Source: an uncultured Eggerthellaceae bacterium (GTDB taxonomy: Bacteria; Actinomycetota; Coriobacteriia; Coriobacteriales; Eggerthellaceae). Taken from it: 14,083 bases of DNA. The stretch lies in contig CAMOLA010000053.1 in the NCBI GenBank assembly GCA_946618265.1, forward strand, positions 1-14,083, in the 5' to 3' direction. Below are positions 1 to 7,248 of this stretch, in pieces (position 1 is the first letter of the stretch; every line of letters begins with the position of its first letter). The notes under the pieces were generated by a model. It did no database searches. It saw only the letters and a program-made list of their open reading frames with translations, and was not told where the DNA came from. Position numbers and translations under genes: made by a program.

Positions 1-91
1 GCGGCTGGTCTTGCGCCGCCTGCTGCTGCCCGAGGTCTTCCTGGGCTTGCGGCTCTTCCTGCGTCTTGTCGCCATGTGCATCACCTGCCAT
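1..91 (-). CDS. Partial hypothetical protein, Gln/Glu/Ala-rich N-terminus, runs off left edge
   Basis: Only the first 30 codons are inside the window and the gene continues past base 1. The visible start is MAGDAHGDKTQEEPQAQEDL, followed by a Gln/Ala/Asp-rich stretch. It is strongly hydrophilic and acidic, with no signal peptide or membrane segment, and reads like a disordered N-terminal tail. The ATG at 91-89 is supported by an AGAAAGG ribosome site at 107-101 with a 9-base spacer. The gene is divergent from ietA, so the 92-338 region probably holds promoters for both. I do not recognise the family. The frame could still be spurious because so little is visible, but the ribosome site and the codon pattern argue for a real gene. 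Confidence 0.5.
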   Translation of the reverse strand, partial: MAGDAHGDKTQEEPQAQEDLGQQQAAQDQP

Positions 92-167
92 ATCGGCCTG
101 CCTTTCTCTTCGGCAGACAGCTCAAGGCGGCCTGCTCTCGATTCGCACGGATACAGGCTATCGGCGC

Positions 168-222
168 GTCACAAACCCGACTCGTCGATACGGCTGAACG
201 CCGTCCACTCTGTGTTTGTGAC
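168..222. repeat. 9-bp inverted repeat enclosing a 5-bp hairpin
   Basis: GTCACAAAC at 168-176 is perfectly complementary to GTTTGTGAC at 214-222. Between the arms, ACGGC at 190-194 pairs with GCCGT at 200-204 around a TGAAC loop. The two inverted repeats share nearly the same centre (195 and 197). The block sits in the divergent intergenic region between the left partial gene and ietA. It could be a pair of operator half-sites, a cruciform-prone element or an RNA hairpin in a leader. There is no T-run beside it, so a terminator is unlikely. Confidence 0.5.
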
Positions 223-240
223 CACATGGATAATCTGAAC

Positions 241-308
241 GTGTACAGAACGCTTATATGCGTGTACAATTCAAGAGATTTGTTTACAAAACGCCAGTTT
301 GGTTTACA
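241..308 (+). repeat. Four GTKTACA direct repeats with 20-21 bp period upstream of ietA
   Basis: GTGTACA occurs at 241-247 and 262-268, and GTTTACA at 282-288 and 302-308. Start-to-start spacing is 21, 20 and 20 bp, close to two helical turns, so all copies face the same side of the helix. The third copy is also an inverted repeat, TTTGT-TT-ACAAA. The last two copies overlap the best promoter match for ietA, which suggests an operator array for repression or cooperative binding. The spacing is also like plasmid iterons, but no replication gene is present here. Confidence 0.6.
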
Positions 309-310
309 AA
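283..310 (+). promoter_or_regulatory. Candidate sigma-70-type promoter for ietAS
   Basis: A -35 match TTTACA at 283-288 (5 of 6 to TTGACA) is followed, after 16 bp, by a -10 match TACAAA at 305-310 (4 of 6 to TATAAT). Initiation would fall near 317, giving a leader of about 22 bases before the ATG at 339. Both boxes are formed by the third and fourth GTTTACA repeats, so a protein bound to the repeats would block RNA polymerase. Because the repeats are periodic, a second copy of the same arrangement lies 20 bp upstream, so the exact start is uncertain. Confidence 0.35.
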
Positions 311-327
311 CAGGCCGTTGAGGGATA

Positions 328-332
328 CGGAG
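328..332 (+). promoter_or_regulatory. Ribosome binding site that fixes the ietA start
   Basis: CGGAG at 328-332 lies 6 bases before the ATG at 339. The in-frame upstream ATG at 258 has no Shine-Dalgarno match and would translate through the repeat array, so 339 is the better start. Confidence 0.6.
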
Positions 333-338
333 CAAATC

Positions 339-1430
339 ATGCAAGCTGAGGTGCTGCGCATCATAGAAGGTGGGCTTACAGGTGATAAGACCAAGGTCCT
401 CAATTATGCCAGAACGCTGGCCGACAATCTGGAGCAGTCGGGCGATGTCCGTTTTGCCAAGCGGATTCGCACGACCCTTGCGGGCAAACGCTTCAACATA
501 GCCACACTTGACGGGCTGTCTTCCAAGCCGGTCGACCAAGAGAGCCGTATGGAGATAGTCGACGTTGAACTCGTTCTCCCCGAGGATGTCGACCTCATTT
601 TCAGCGACTTCCTTCGGGCCGAGATCGATGGCGTCGTGACCATGCGAGACAAGCGAGACGTTCTCGCGCGTCACGGCATGGATGCGCAGAACTACCTGCT
701 GTTGTATGGCCCCCCAGGTTGCGGCAAAACCAGCATTGCCCGCTATATTGCTGCGCAGACAGGTCTTCCCCTCGTGACGGCGCGCCTTGACAGCTTGGTG
801 TCATCGCTGCTCGGCAGCACGGCCAAGAACATTCGTAAGGTCTTCGACTACGCTGCTCAGCAGGAGTGCGTACTGTTCCTTGACGAGTTCGATGTTGTCG
901 CAAAACGTCGCGATGACGAGAACGAGCTTGGAGAACTCAAGCGCGTCGTGAACAGCCTCCTGCAAAACATCGACTCCTTTGGCGAGGGTAGCATTCTCAT
1001 CGCAGCAACGAATCATCAAGACTTGCTCGATCCTGCAGTGTGGCGGAGGTTCAACAAGGTCATCGAGGTCCCCATGCCCACAAACGGTGAGCTGGTTGCC
1101 TACGCCCAACGTTTCATACAGCCCTATATGGCGGTGAGAATCAAGCCTCGGCTATATGCCGCGCTCGAAGGGCTCAGCTTTTCCGATCTCAACACGGCAA
1201 CGAAGAACGCGTTCTACAACGCAACACTCGAAGGCTCGGAGGACGGATTCTCCGCGTACCACCTCGCACGAGAAACGTACGTCCTCAAGCACCATAGCCT
1301 AGACGACCAAGACGAGTTCATTCGCTACCTCATCGATGCCGGTTGCACGCTCAGAGAGATAAACGAGAAGTCCGGCATTTCGATGCGTCGTATTCAGGCG
1401 GTCTCACGTTCGGTTAGGGAAGAGGTGTAG
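339..1430 (+). CDS. ietA: AAA ATPase of an IetAS-type defence/toxin-antitoxin pair
   Basis: This is a cytoplasmic AAA ATPase of 363 residues. From the chosen start, residues 1-110 form a helical N-terminal region. The AAA module follows, with Walker A GPPGCGKT at 124-131, Walker B LFLDEFD at 179-185, sensor-1 Asn in AATNHQ (N225) and arginines in VWRRF near 235-238 as likely Arg finger. The C-terminal stretch, from about 328, looks like a small helix-turn-helix or lid. The gene sits 2 bases upstream of a subtilisin-like protease gene, the arrangement of ietA-ietS from Agrobacterium plasmid pTiC58. There the ATPase is the antitoxin partner and the protease the toxin, and homologous pairs were later reported to protect against phage. 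Assignment rests on this gene pair and on the AAA motifs; the role as regulator or antidote of the protease is inferred from the family. Confidence 0.85.
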   Translation: MQAEVLRIIEGGLTGDKTKVLNYARTLADNLEQSGDVRFAKRIRTTLAGKRFNIATLDGLSSKPVDQESRMEIVDVELVLPEDVDLIFSDFLRAEIDGVVTMRDKRDVLARHGMDAQNYLLLYGPPGCGKTSIARYIAAQTGLPLVTARLDSLVSSLLGSTAKNIRKVFDYAAQQECVLFLDEFDVVAKRRDDENELGELKRVVNSLLQNIDSFGEGSILIAATNHQDLLDPAVWRRFNKVIEVPMPTNGELVAYAQRFIQPYMAVRIKPRLYAALEGLSFSDLNTATKNAFYNATLEGSEDGFSAYHLARETYVLKHHSLDDQDEFIRYLIDAGCTLREINEKSGISMRRIQAVSRSVREEV

Positions 1431-1432
1431 CC

Positions 1433-3769
1433 ATGGCCGAAGATTTCCTGCCCATCATGATGTTTCGTCAGCGAACGGTTGATGAGGACCGCGTCGAGGG
1501 GCGTGGCCAAAAGGAGAAGCCCAAGTGGGTGCTCACTGGTGCAGACTTGGTCGCGAGGTCTCACTCCCTTGTGAACGACCTCGTAAACAGCTATTCCCAG
1601 GTACAACACAACATCGAGCTGCCCTACATCTACGAAGTGACTCTCGACAAAAGGGACACTGCCAAATCGAAGCGCAAGGCAGTCGTCGATATGCTCGAGG
1701 TTGATGGCGCAAACGGCCCCGCGCACGTTATAGGTATGCGTGGCTCGAAGCGCCTGATTGTTCGCGCCACAGGCGATAGACAGGTGCAGGCGATCCAGGA
1801 GCGCCTTTCGGACTACGAGCGTTATGACACGGCCTTGTCCTGCATAGACTCAATTTCGAGGTTCGAACCTGAAATAGAAACCAATGCCGAAGAGAACGTA
1901 TACAAGGTCCGTCTGCTTGACTTCAAGGATGACGACCCTTCATATGAGCGCGTATTCGAAGAGCAGCTCCACTCCCTCGGCATTCCGTTCGAGAAGCTGT
2001 CGTACGCCAAGCATCTGATGGTATATCGCATCCACGCAGACGCGAACCAGGTTAGAGCGGTAGCGGATGGCGTGGCATGCGAGACGCTGTTCTTCATTCG
2101 TCCGATGCCCAAATGCGCAGCAACACTTGACGGGGTGTCGGGATACGCGCTCCCCGGCGTCCAGAAGCCCACGCCAGGCGAGGATTACCCCCTTATCGGC
2201 GTGCTTGATAGCGGCATCGAGAGGATAAAGCACCTCGAACCGTGGCTTGAGGGTAAACGTATGTCCACATACGTCGATTCAGACCTCGACACCCGCCACG
2301 GTACATTTGTTGCTGGTGTCGCTACGTATGGCGACCGCTTGGAGCAAAAGGACTGGGTCGGGGGTTTGCCCGTGCGGCTCCTTGATGCTGCCGTCTTTCC
2401 TGGCGATGGCAATGTCGATGAGCTCGATCTTGTTGATTCCATCCGCACCATCGTTGGGGCAATGCATGACAAGGTGAAAGTTTGGAACCTCTCAATCAGC
2501 TTTCTCACGGAGGTAGACGAAGACGAATATTCCGAGTTTGGAATGGCGCTCGACGACATCCAAGACGAATACGGCGTACTCATCTGCAAATCTGCGGGTA
2601 ATTGCGACTTGTCACGTGATGGCACGAAGGGCAAGCTGCTGGTCGGAGCAGACTCTGTACGTGCGTTGACCGTTGGCTCCGCCGCCCACGAAAAGGATAT
2701 TCACGATGCGGCAGAGATCGGCTACGCTTCGCCATTCTCGCGCATGGGACCTGGCCCGGAATACATAATCAAACCGGAGGTTTGCCATTACGGTGGCAAC
2801 GCGGGCTGGACGCCATCTGGGCTCACGCGTTCTGAGGTGCACTCATTTGGGATTGACGGCGGCCCGGCAGGGGCGGTAGGCACCAGCTTCTCGACCCCAC
2901 GAATCGCCGCGCTCGCAGCGAATCTGCAGAATGCGATAGGCGGGGATTTCGATCCCTTGCTGATCAAGGCACTCATAGTCCACTCGGCGTCGTTCCCTGG
3001 CGATGTCCTGGTGCCCGCCAACGAGCGAGTGCAGGAGATGGGGTTCGGCATTCCTGGCAGCATTAGGTCAATTCTGTCCGATGACATCCACTCGTCAACG
3101 CTCATTCTCAGGGGCAAGCTTCCCCGGCGTCAGCTTATCGACATCAAGGATTTCCCAATGCCGCCATCGCTGATACGCGACGGCTACTACACCGGTCAGA
3201 TTATCCTTACCGCAGTCCTGTCTCCAATCCGAGCCATCGGGCAGGGCGGCGAGTATTGCCAGTCGGACATCGAAGTCACATTTGGCACGTATGATTTCAA
3301 AGAGGAGCGAGACACGACCCAGAACGGCATCCTCAATCCAATCGGCCGCAAGTATTCCACGAACCTGCTGCTGCCGACGCGCTATAGTGCGCCTAAGCTC
3401 AGGGAGGCAGATACGGACTTTGCGCTGCGAGAGCGCATGCTCATCAAATACAAGGGCAAGTACGCACCGGTGAAGAAGTACGCGATAGACCTTGCCGACC
3501 TCACGCCAAAGTTCAAAGAAAAGGTAGCTGCCGAACGCTTGTGGTTCTTGAGCTTGAAGGGTACCTATCGCCACAACACCGAACGCGAGGCGGATATCAC
3601 CAATACGCTGCTTGACCAGGACTATTGCGTAATCATCACACTGCACGATCCATCGGGAGAGTCCCTTCTGTACAACGAAGTTCCTCAACAGCTGGAGCAG
3701 TACAACTTCTGGCATCAAAACATACAACTGACCAACCAGGTCAGAGCCATGATTGGTCAGTCGCGTTAG
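1433..3769 (+). CDS. ietS: Subtilisin-like S8 serine protease of an IetAS-type pair
   Basis: This is a 778-residue cytoplasmic protease with no signal peptide. Residues 1-245 are an N-terminal domain unlike secreted subtilisin propeptides and may sense or bind the ATPase. The S8 catalytic domain follows, with Asp259 in GVLDSGIE, His289 in RHGTFVAGV, oxyanion-hole Asn390 in KSAGN and Ser485 in GTSFSTP. All triad residues are present, so it should be active. About 290 residues after Ser485 form a C-terminal region I cannot name. The start is set by GAGGTG at 1422-1427, inside the end of ietA, with a 5-base spacer, so the genes are co-transcribed and probably translationally coupled. In the known family the protease is the toxic component kept in check by the ATPase. 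Its substrate and trigger are unknown to me. Confidence 0.85.
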   Translation: MAEDFLPIMMFRQRTVDEDRVEGRGQKEKPKWVLTGADLVARSHSLVNDLVNSYSQVQHNIELPYIYEVTLDKRDTAKSKRKAVVDMLEVDGANGPAHVIGMRGSKRLIVRATGDRQVQAIQERLSDYERYDTALSCIDSISRFEPEIETNAEENVYKVRLLDFKDDDPSYERVFEEQLHSLGIPFEKLSYAKHLMVYRIHADANQVRAVADGVACETLFFIRPMPKCAATLDGVSGYALPGVQKPTPGEDYPLIGVLDSGIERIKHLEPWLEGKRMSTYVDSDLDTRHGTFVAGVATYGDRLEQKDWVGGLPVRLLDAAVFPGDGNVDELDLVDSIRTIVGAMHDKVKVWNLSISFLTEVDEDEYSEFGMALDDIQDEYGVLICKSAGNCDLSRDGTKGKLLVGADSVRALTVGSAAHEKDIHDAAEIGYASPFSRMGPGPEYIIKPEVCHYGGNAGWTPSGLTRSEVHSFGIDGGPAGAVGTSFSTPRIAALAANLQNAIGGDFDPLLIKALIVHSASFPGDVLVPANERVQEMGFGIPGSIRSILSDDIHSSTLILRGKLPRRQLIDIKDFPMPPSLIRDGYYTGQIILTAVLSPIRAIGQGGEYCQSDIEVTFGTYDFKEERDTTQNGILNPIGRKYSTNLLLPTRYSAPKLREADTDFALRERMLIKYKGKYAPVKKYAIDLADLTPKFKEKVAAERLWFLSLKGTYRHNTEREADITNTLLDQDYCVIITLHDPSGESLLYNEVPQQLEQYNFWHQNIQLTNQVRAMIGQSR
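3716..3744 (-). terminator. Candidate terminator of the minus-strand operon, inside the ietS 3' end
   Basis: On the minus strand CTGACC-TGGTT-GGTCAG (3744-3728) forms a perfect 6-bp stem with a 5-base loop. It is followed by the T-rich run TTGTATGTTTTGAT down to 3714. It lies 48 bases after the DUF499 stop codon. The T tract is interrupted, so termination may be partial. A second GGTCAG on the plus strand at 3755-3760 could pair instead and change the fold. Confidence 0.4.
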
Positions 3770-3787
3770 TTCAGGCTATGCGCTGAA
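3770..3787. other. Weak hairpin between the convergent stop codons
   Basis: TTCAG at 3770-3774 pairs with CTGAA at 3783-3787, and GC/GC can extend the stem with one bulged G. It fills most of the 22-base gap between the ietS and DUF499 stops. Neither side has a T-run, so it is a poor terminator by itself, but it could stabilise both mRNA ends. Confidence 0.25.
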
Positions 3788-3791
3788 GGAC

Positions 3792-6700
3792 CTACCCGTC
3801 GAACCGGTAATCCCCGATATGCAGCGTATTGCAATTCTCCGAAATTGCCCGCGTCGTGGGCACGGGGATGCCTTCGTCCACCCGCGCACGCACTTCGAAC
3901 GAGAGCTCCACATCAGCGCCGTCGAGCTGCATCAGCTGGCTCACGATCTCGTCCATGATGGTGCGCACGTCGCGGTTGACGCGCGTGTTGTCCAGCTTCG
4001 CGCTCATGGTGAACGTCAAGGGCAGCTGCATCTGCTCACCCGCACGTCCGCTGTCACCAGCATTGCCGCCAGCGGCTCCATCGGCACCCTTGCCGCCATC
4101 TGCACTCGCCGCACTCCCGCCACCAGCAGCACCGCTGCCCGACGAAATACCGCCAAGCCCGTCGAGCACCGCGCCACCAGCAGCCTCGCGCTCGCGCCTC
4201 TTCCTCTCGGCCTCGGCCCGCTCCTCTTCCTCGCGCTCGATCTGGTCCAGCGCCACGGCGGGCTTCACCAGATAGTCGCTCTGGTTGATGAACGGCCTGG
4301 CCTCGCCAATCGTCAAGTCAAGGTAGCGGTCATCGCCGACGCCGGCGGCAATCGCGAAGTATTCTTTGCTCGCAGCGCCCTGCGAGATGGCGTTCTCCAG
4401 CACCGAGTACCCAGCCAGCCTCGGCAGGTAGCAGTACGTACACATGAACTCCCACAGCTGCTTGATCTGTAGGTGCTTTTTGTCCTTCCACAGCAGGCGG
4501 TCGAGCTCCATCCTCAGCAGCGCCGGTGCCCACTGCGAGATGGCCGCCTCGTTCGAGAGCAGCTTGCTCGCGGCCTTGTGAACGGCATCCTCGCCCGAGC
4601 CCGCGATGCGGTCGATCTCCCATTCGATTTCCATCGAACCCGAGAGCAAGTCGATTCTCGGCGCAATGAGCCAGCTGTAAGCCTCCTGGATGCGCGTCTT
4701 CAGCGTCTCCTCGGCACGGCGCACGTTCTGCTCGGTCTCGCGCGTCTGCGCCATGTCAAGGTTCAGCGACTCGCGGTCGTCCGAAATCGACTTCCAGGCT
4801 AGATACGCACGTGCGGCCTGCTCAAGCGACCCGGCGCTCCCGCCGTCGCACGCGATGAAGGCCAGCATGTTCTTGTACTGCCTCGGTGTCGTGCCACGGT
4901 TCGCGAGGATCTCCGCAGCCCGTGCGACCGCAGGCGAGTTGGCAGCCCCATTGCGATGTGCCGCAGCAGGCGGCAGCACCACAAGCCGCAGCGTCTGCTC
5001 GTCCGGCACGTCCAGCGAAGTCGCAGGACATACGTGAATCCCGGCCAGAGGCGGGCACTTGCGGAACGTCTTCAGCCGCTGTTCTATCTCGTACTCGGCG
5101 TCGGCCTTGTCCAGCTGCTGGGCGCGGTCCTCCATCACTTTGCGCAGCGTCGGGCGCGTGTCGTACCAGTAGCGGTTGCCGTTGCCGTCGCTGTACAGGA
5201 ACGATGACGAGCTCTGCAGCGTCCCCAGCGCGTCGTTGAACACGGCGATGTTCTCGCCCGGCTGTACCACGCCCAGGCGGATGTGCGCCCGTTCGATGCC
5301 GCGCGCCGTCTGCCCGCTCACGTCGGGAGCCGACCCCAGCATGATGGTGCGCGACACGCGCCTCGACGCGAACAGCCGCCCATACCGAGCGTTGCTCTGG
5401 TCGTTCTTGTACGGCAGCGACTTCTTGCCGTCGATCTCGCTGTCGACCACGCCGTTCCAGTTCTCGTCCAGGTAGCGGGTCAGCTCGTCGCGCACGTTGG
5501 GCACGTCCAGCGGCAGCGACCCCGGCATGATCATCGGGCTCTTGTCCTGGCTCATCCATAGCTCGTGGATTACGGCCGCCATCAGACGCAGCACGCCGCG
5601 CGTGCGCTGGAAGGTCTCAAGCGTCGCCCAGTCCTCGTAGAGCCGGTCGAACACCTCGGGATGGATGGGGTAGCAGCTCACCATGCGGTCGCGGTACTCG
5701 AGCTCGCGGGCATCGACCGGGAAGTCGGCGGCGTTCTCGCCGTACATCTTGCTGAACGCGTTGCATACGGCATCGCGCTGTGCCGTGTCCTTGCAGTCGA
5801 GGAACAAACGCCGGCGTACCACCTCGAAGCCCTCGTTCGCGCTCACGGGCTTCCAGATGGCCTCCATGCGCCCAAAGGTGTGCTCGATGGCCTCAAGCGC
5901 ACGCTGGCCGCTCTCGCCGCCAATCTCGCGCTCGCTCTCGGGGATGGACGCCACCACCAAGCTGCACTTGGAGGCGCGTGCGGCCTCGGTCAGTTCCTGG
6001 ATGAACGTGATGAAGTTGTCAAACGAGCCTGCGGGCAGCTTCTCCACGCCGAAGAGCTTCTTGGCGTAGGCCACGAGCTCATCCACGAGCACCAAAGCGC
6101 ATCCGCAAACGTCGAACATCTCGGCAAGTGTCTGCGATCCGGGAGATACACCGCGCCGGTCGGCATCGCGCACGTACTCGTAGAGCGACGGGTCGCCCTT
6201 GGATATCGCAAGCTGGTAGGCAATCTCGCCCCAGATGGTGTTCACGGTGATGCCCGGCATGTCGGTGGGCCGCTTGGCCTTCGCAGGGTTCAGAGCGGTG
6301 CCGACGATGACGGCGACGTGCACTTCGGGCACCTCGTCGATGCCTGCTGCCTCAAGCACGGGCACCGCGTTGGGGATCTGCCCAATGCGCTTGCGGCTGC
6401 GCAGCAGGTGGTACAGCGCCAGCATGCTGTGCGTCTTGCCGCCGCCGAACGCGGTCTTCAGCTGAATGACGGGTTCGCCGTCAAGCCCGGCAACGCGCTT
6501 GAGCGACTGCACGAGCAGCCCCTTCATGCCCTCGGTCACGTACGTGCGCCCGAAGAACTCCACCGGGTCGCGATACTCGAGAGTGCCCTCGCCTCGCGCC
6601 ACCTGTGCCAGGTCGGCAGCGAACTCGGCGTTGCGATAGCGCCCCTCGGCTACGTCTTGATGGGGCTCCATGACGTCACGCCAGCTGGGGAGTCCTGCCG

Positions 6701-7232
6701 CCGCCACCGTCTCGGCAACGGCCTTCTTCGACTTGATGGGCTGAACGGCCGCGTTGCTCGTCGTCGCTACGGACCCCTCCGCGCTGCCGTAGCGGGCCTC
6801 GCGAAGCAGCGCGTTGATGTCGGCCGCGCCGTCCGGATCTATCTGCTCGCAGAACCGCGACATCGTGTCGAGCGCGCGCCACGTGTCGTTGTCGCTGATG
6901 TCCTGGCTGCCACGATGTGCCCACTTGTTGCGCGTGATGCGCAGTTCGTTGAGCCATGTCCTGCAGTCCTTCGAGAGCTTCTTGCGGAACACATCGTTCC
7001 ACTGGATGTCGGCCAGCAGCAGGCAGAGCGCGATGTCGAGCGAGTCCACCAGCGTGTCGAAGTCGCCCGACTCGGGCAGGTTGCGCTTCTGGTCCTCGTA
7101 GAGCTTGTTCAGGACGCCGTCCTGCCACCAGTTGTCCGGCCCATAGGCGATGATGAACTCGCGTGCGACATACGGCGCGAGCGAGTTGGTCAGGATGTCG
7201 AACCCCTTGGCTACGCGTACGTAATTCTCCAT
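3792..7232 (-). CDS. DUF499 AAA ATPase with N-terminal Swt1-type HEPN domain
   Basis: This large cytoplasmic ATPase (1146 residues) is the last gene of the operon. Residues about 1-135 match the Swt1-like HEPN domain and contain RNKWAH at 101-106, the R-X4-H motif typical of HEPN RNases, followed by DTWRALDTM. The DUF499 ATPase core follows, with YRDPVEFFGRTYVTEGMK near 220-237, the Walker A-like TAFGGGKTH at 260-268 and Walker B VLVDEL at 381-386. RGVLRLMA near 545-552 is another family-like stretch. Residues about 999-1069 are a charged helix and then a Gly/Ala/Ser linker, leading to a C-terminal domain of roughly 77 residues. The start has GGAAAGG at 7248-7242, 9 bases upstream. Proteins of this family sit beside DUF1156 methyltransferases in defence loci. 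RNA cleavage on activation is inferred from the HEPN motif and not shown. Confidence 0.85.
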   Translation of the reverse strand: MENYVRVAKGFDILTNSLAPYVAREFIIAYGPDNWWQDGVLNKLYEDQKRNLPESGDFDTLVDSLDIALCLLLADIQWNDVFRKKLSKDCRTWLNELRITRNKWAHRGSQDISDNDTWRALDTMSRFCEQIDPDGAADINALLREARYGSAEGSVATTSNAAVQPIKSKKAVAETVAAAGLPSWRDVMEPHQDVAEGRYRNAEFAADLAQVARGEGTLEYRDPVEFFGRTYVTEGMKGLLVQSLKRVAGLDGEPVIQLKTAFGGGKTHSMLALYHLLRSRKRIGQIPNAVPVLEAAGIDEVPEVHVAVIVGTALNPAKAKRPTDMPGITVNTIWGEIAYQLAISKGDPSLYEYVRDADRRGVSPGSQTLAEMFDVCGCALVLVDELVAYAKKLFGVEKLPAGSFDNFITFIQELTEAARASKCSLVVASIPESEREIGGESGQRALEAIEHTFGRMEAIWKPVSANEGFEVVRRRLFLDCKDTAQRDAVCNAFSKMYGENAADFPVDARELEYRDRMVSCYPIHPEVFDRLYEDWATLETFQRTRGVLRLMAAVIHELWMSQDKSPMIMPGSLPLDVPNVRDELTRYLDENWNGVVDSEIDGKKSLPYKNDQSNARYGRLFASRRVSRTIMLGSAPDVSGQTARGIERAHIRLGVVQPGENIAVFNDALGTLQSSSSFLYSDGNGNRYWYDTRPTLRKVMEDRAQQLDKADAEYEIEQRLKTFRKCPPLAGIHVCPATSLDVPDEQTLRLVVLPPAAAHRNGAANSPAVARAAEILANRGTTPRQYKNMLAFIACDGGSAGSLEQAARAYLAWKSISDDRESLNLDMAQTRETEQNVRRAEETLKTRIQEAYSWLIAPRIDLLSGSMEIEWEIDRIAGSGEDAVHKAASKLLSNEAAISQWAPALLRMELDRLLWKDKKHLQIKQLWEFMCTYCYLPRLAGYSVLENAISQGAASKEYFAIAAGVGDDRYLDLTIGEARPFINQSDYLVKPAVALDQIEREEEERAEAERKRREREAAGGAVLDGLGGISSGSGAAGGGSAASADGGKGADGAAGGNAGDSGRAGEQMQLPLTFTMSAKLDNTRVNRDVRTIMDEIVSQLMQLDGADVELSFEVRARVDEGIPVPTTRAISENCNTLHIGDYRFDG
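4026..4238 (-). repeat. Low-complexity linker in the DUF499 gene
   Basis: Codons 999-1069 encode an Arg/Glu-rich helix (EREEEERAEAERKRREREAA) and then about 50 residues of mostly Gly, Ala, Ser and Asp. It separates the ATPase body from the C-terminal domain. The DNA is GC-rich and repeat-like, so length differences between relatives are likely here. It is probably a flexible tether. Confidence 0.7.
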
Positions 7233-7241
7233 GACTTACGG

Positions 7242-7248
7242 CCTTTCC
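7242..7248 (-). promoter_or_regulatory. GGAAAGG ribosome site of the DUF499 gene
   Basis: GGAAAGG starts on the last base of the methyltransferase stop codon and lies 9 bases from the DUF499 ATG. The same 7-mer precedes the methyltransferase (10025-10019, 8-base spacer) and the antitoxin-like gene (13796-13790, 11-base spacer). Confidence 0.65.

Noticed and set aside
241..308. CRISPR array
   Set aside because: The repeats are only 7 bases long with spacers of about 13 bases, far too short for CRISPR, and no cas gene is present.
258..338. N-terminal extension of ietA to the ATG at 258
   Set aside because: It has no ribosome site and would put the operator-like repeats inside the coding region. 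The ATG at 339 has CGGAG at proper spacing.
81..674. Minus-strand frame of 197 codons at the left end
   Set aside because: It crosses the intergenic repeats and runs antisense to ietA. The short frame starting at 91 in another phase has a good ribosome site and is preferred.
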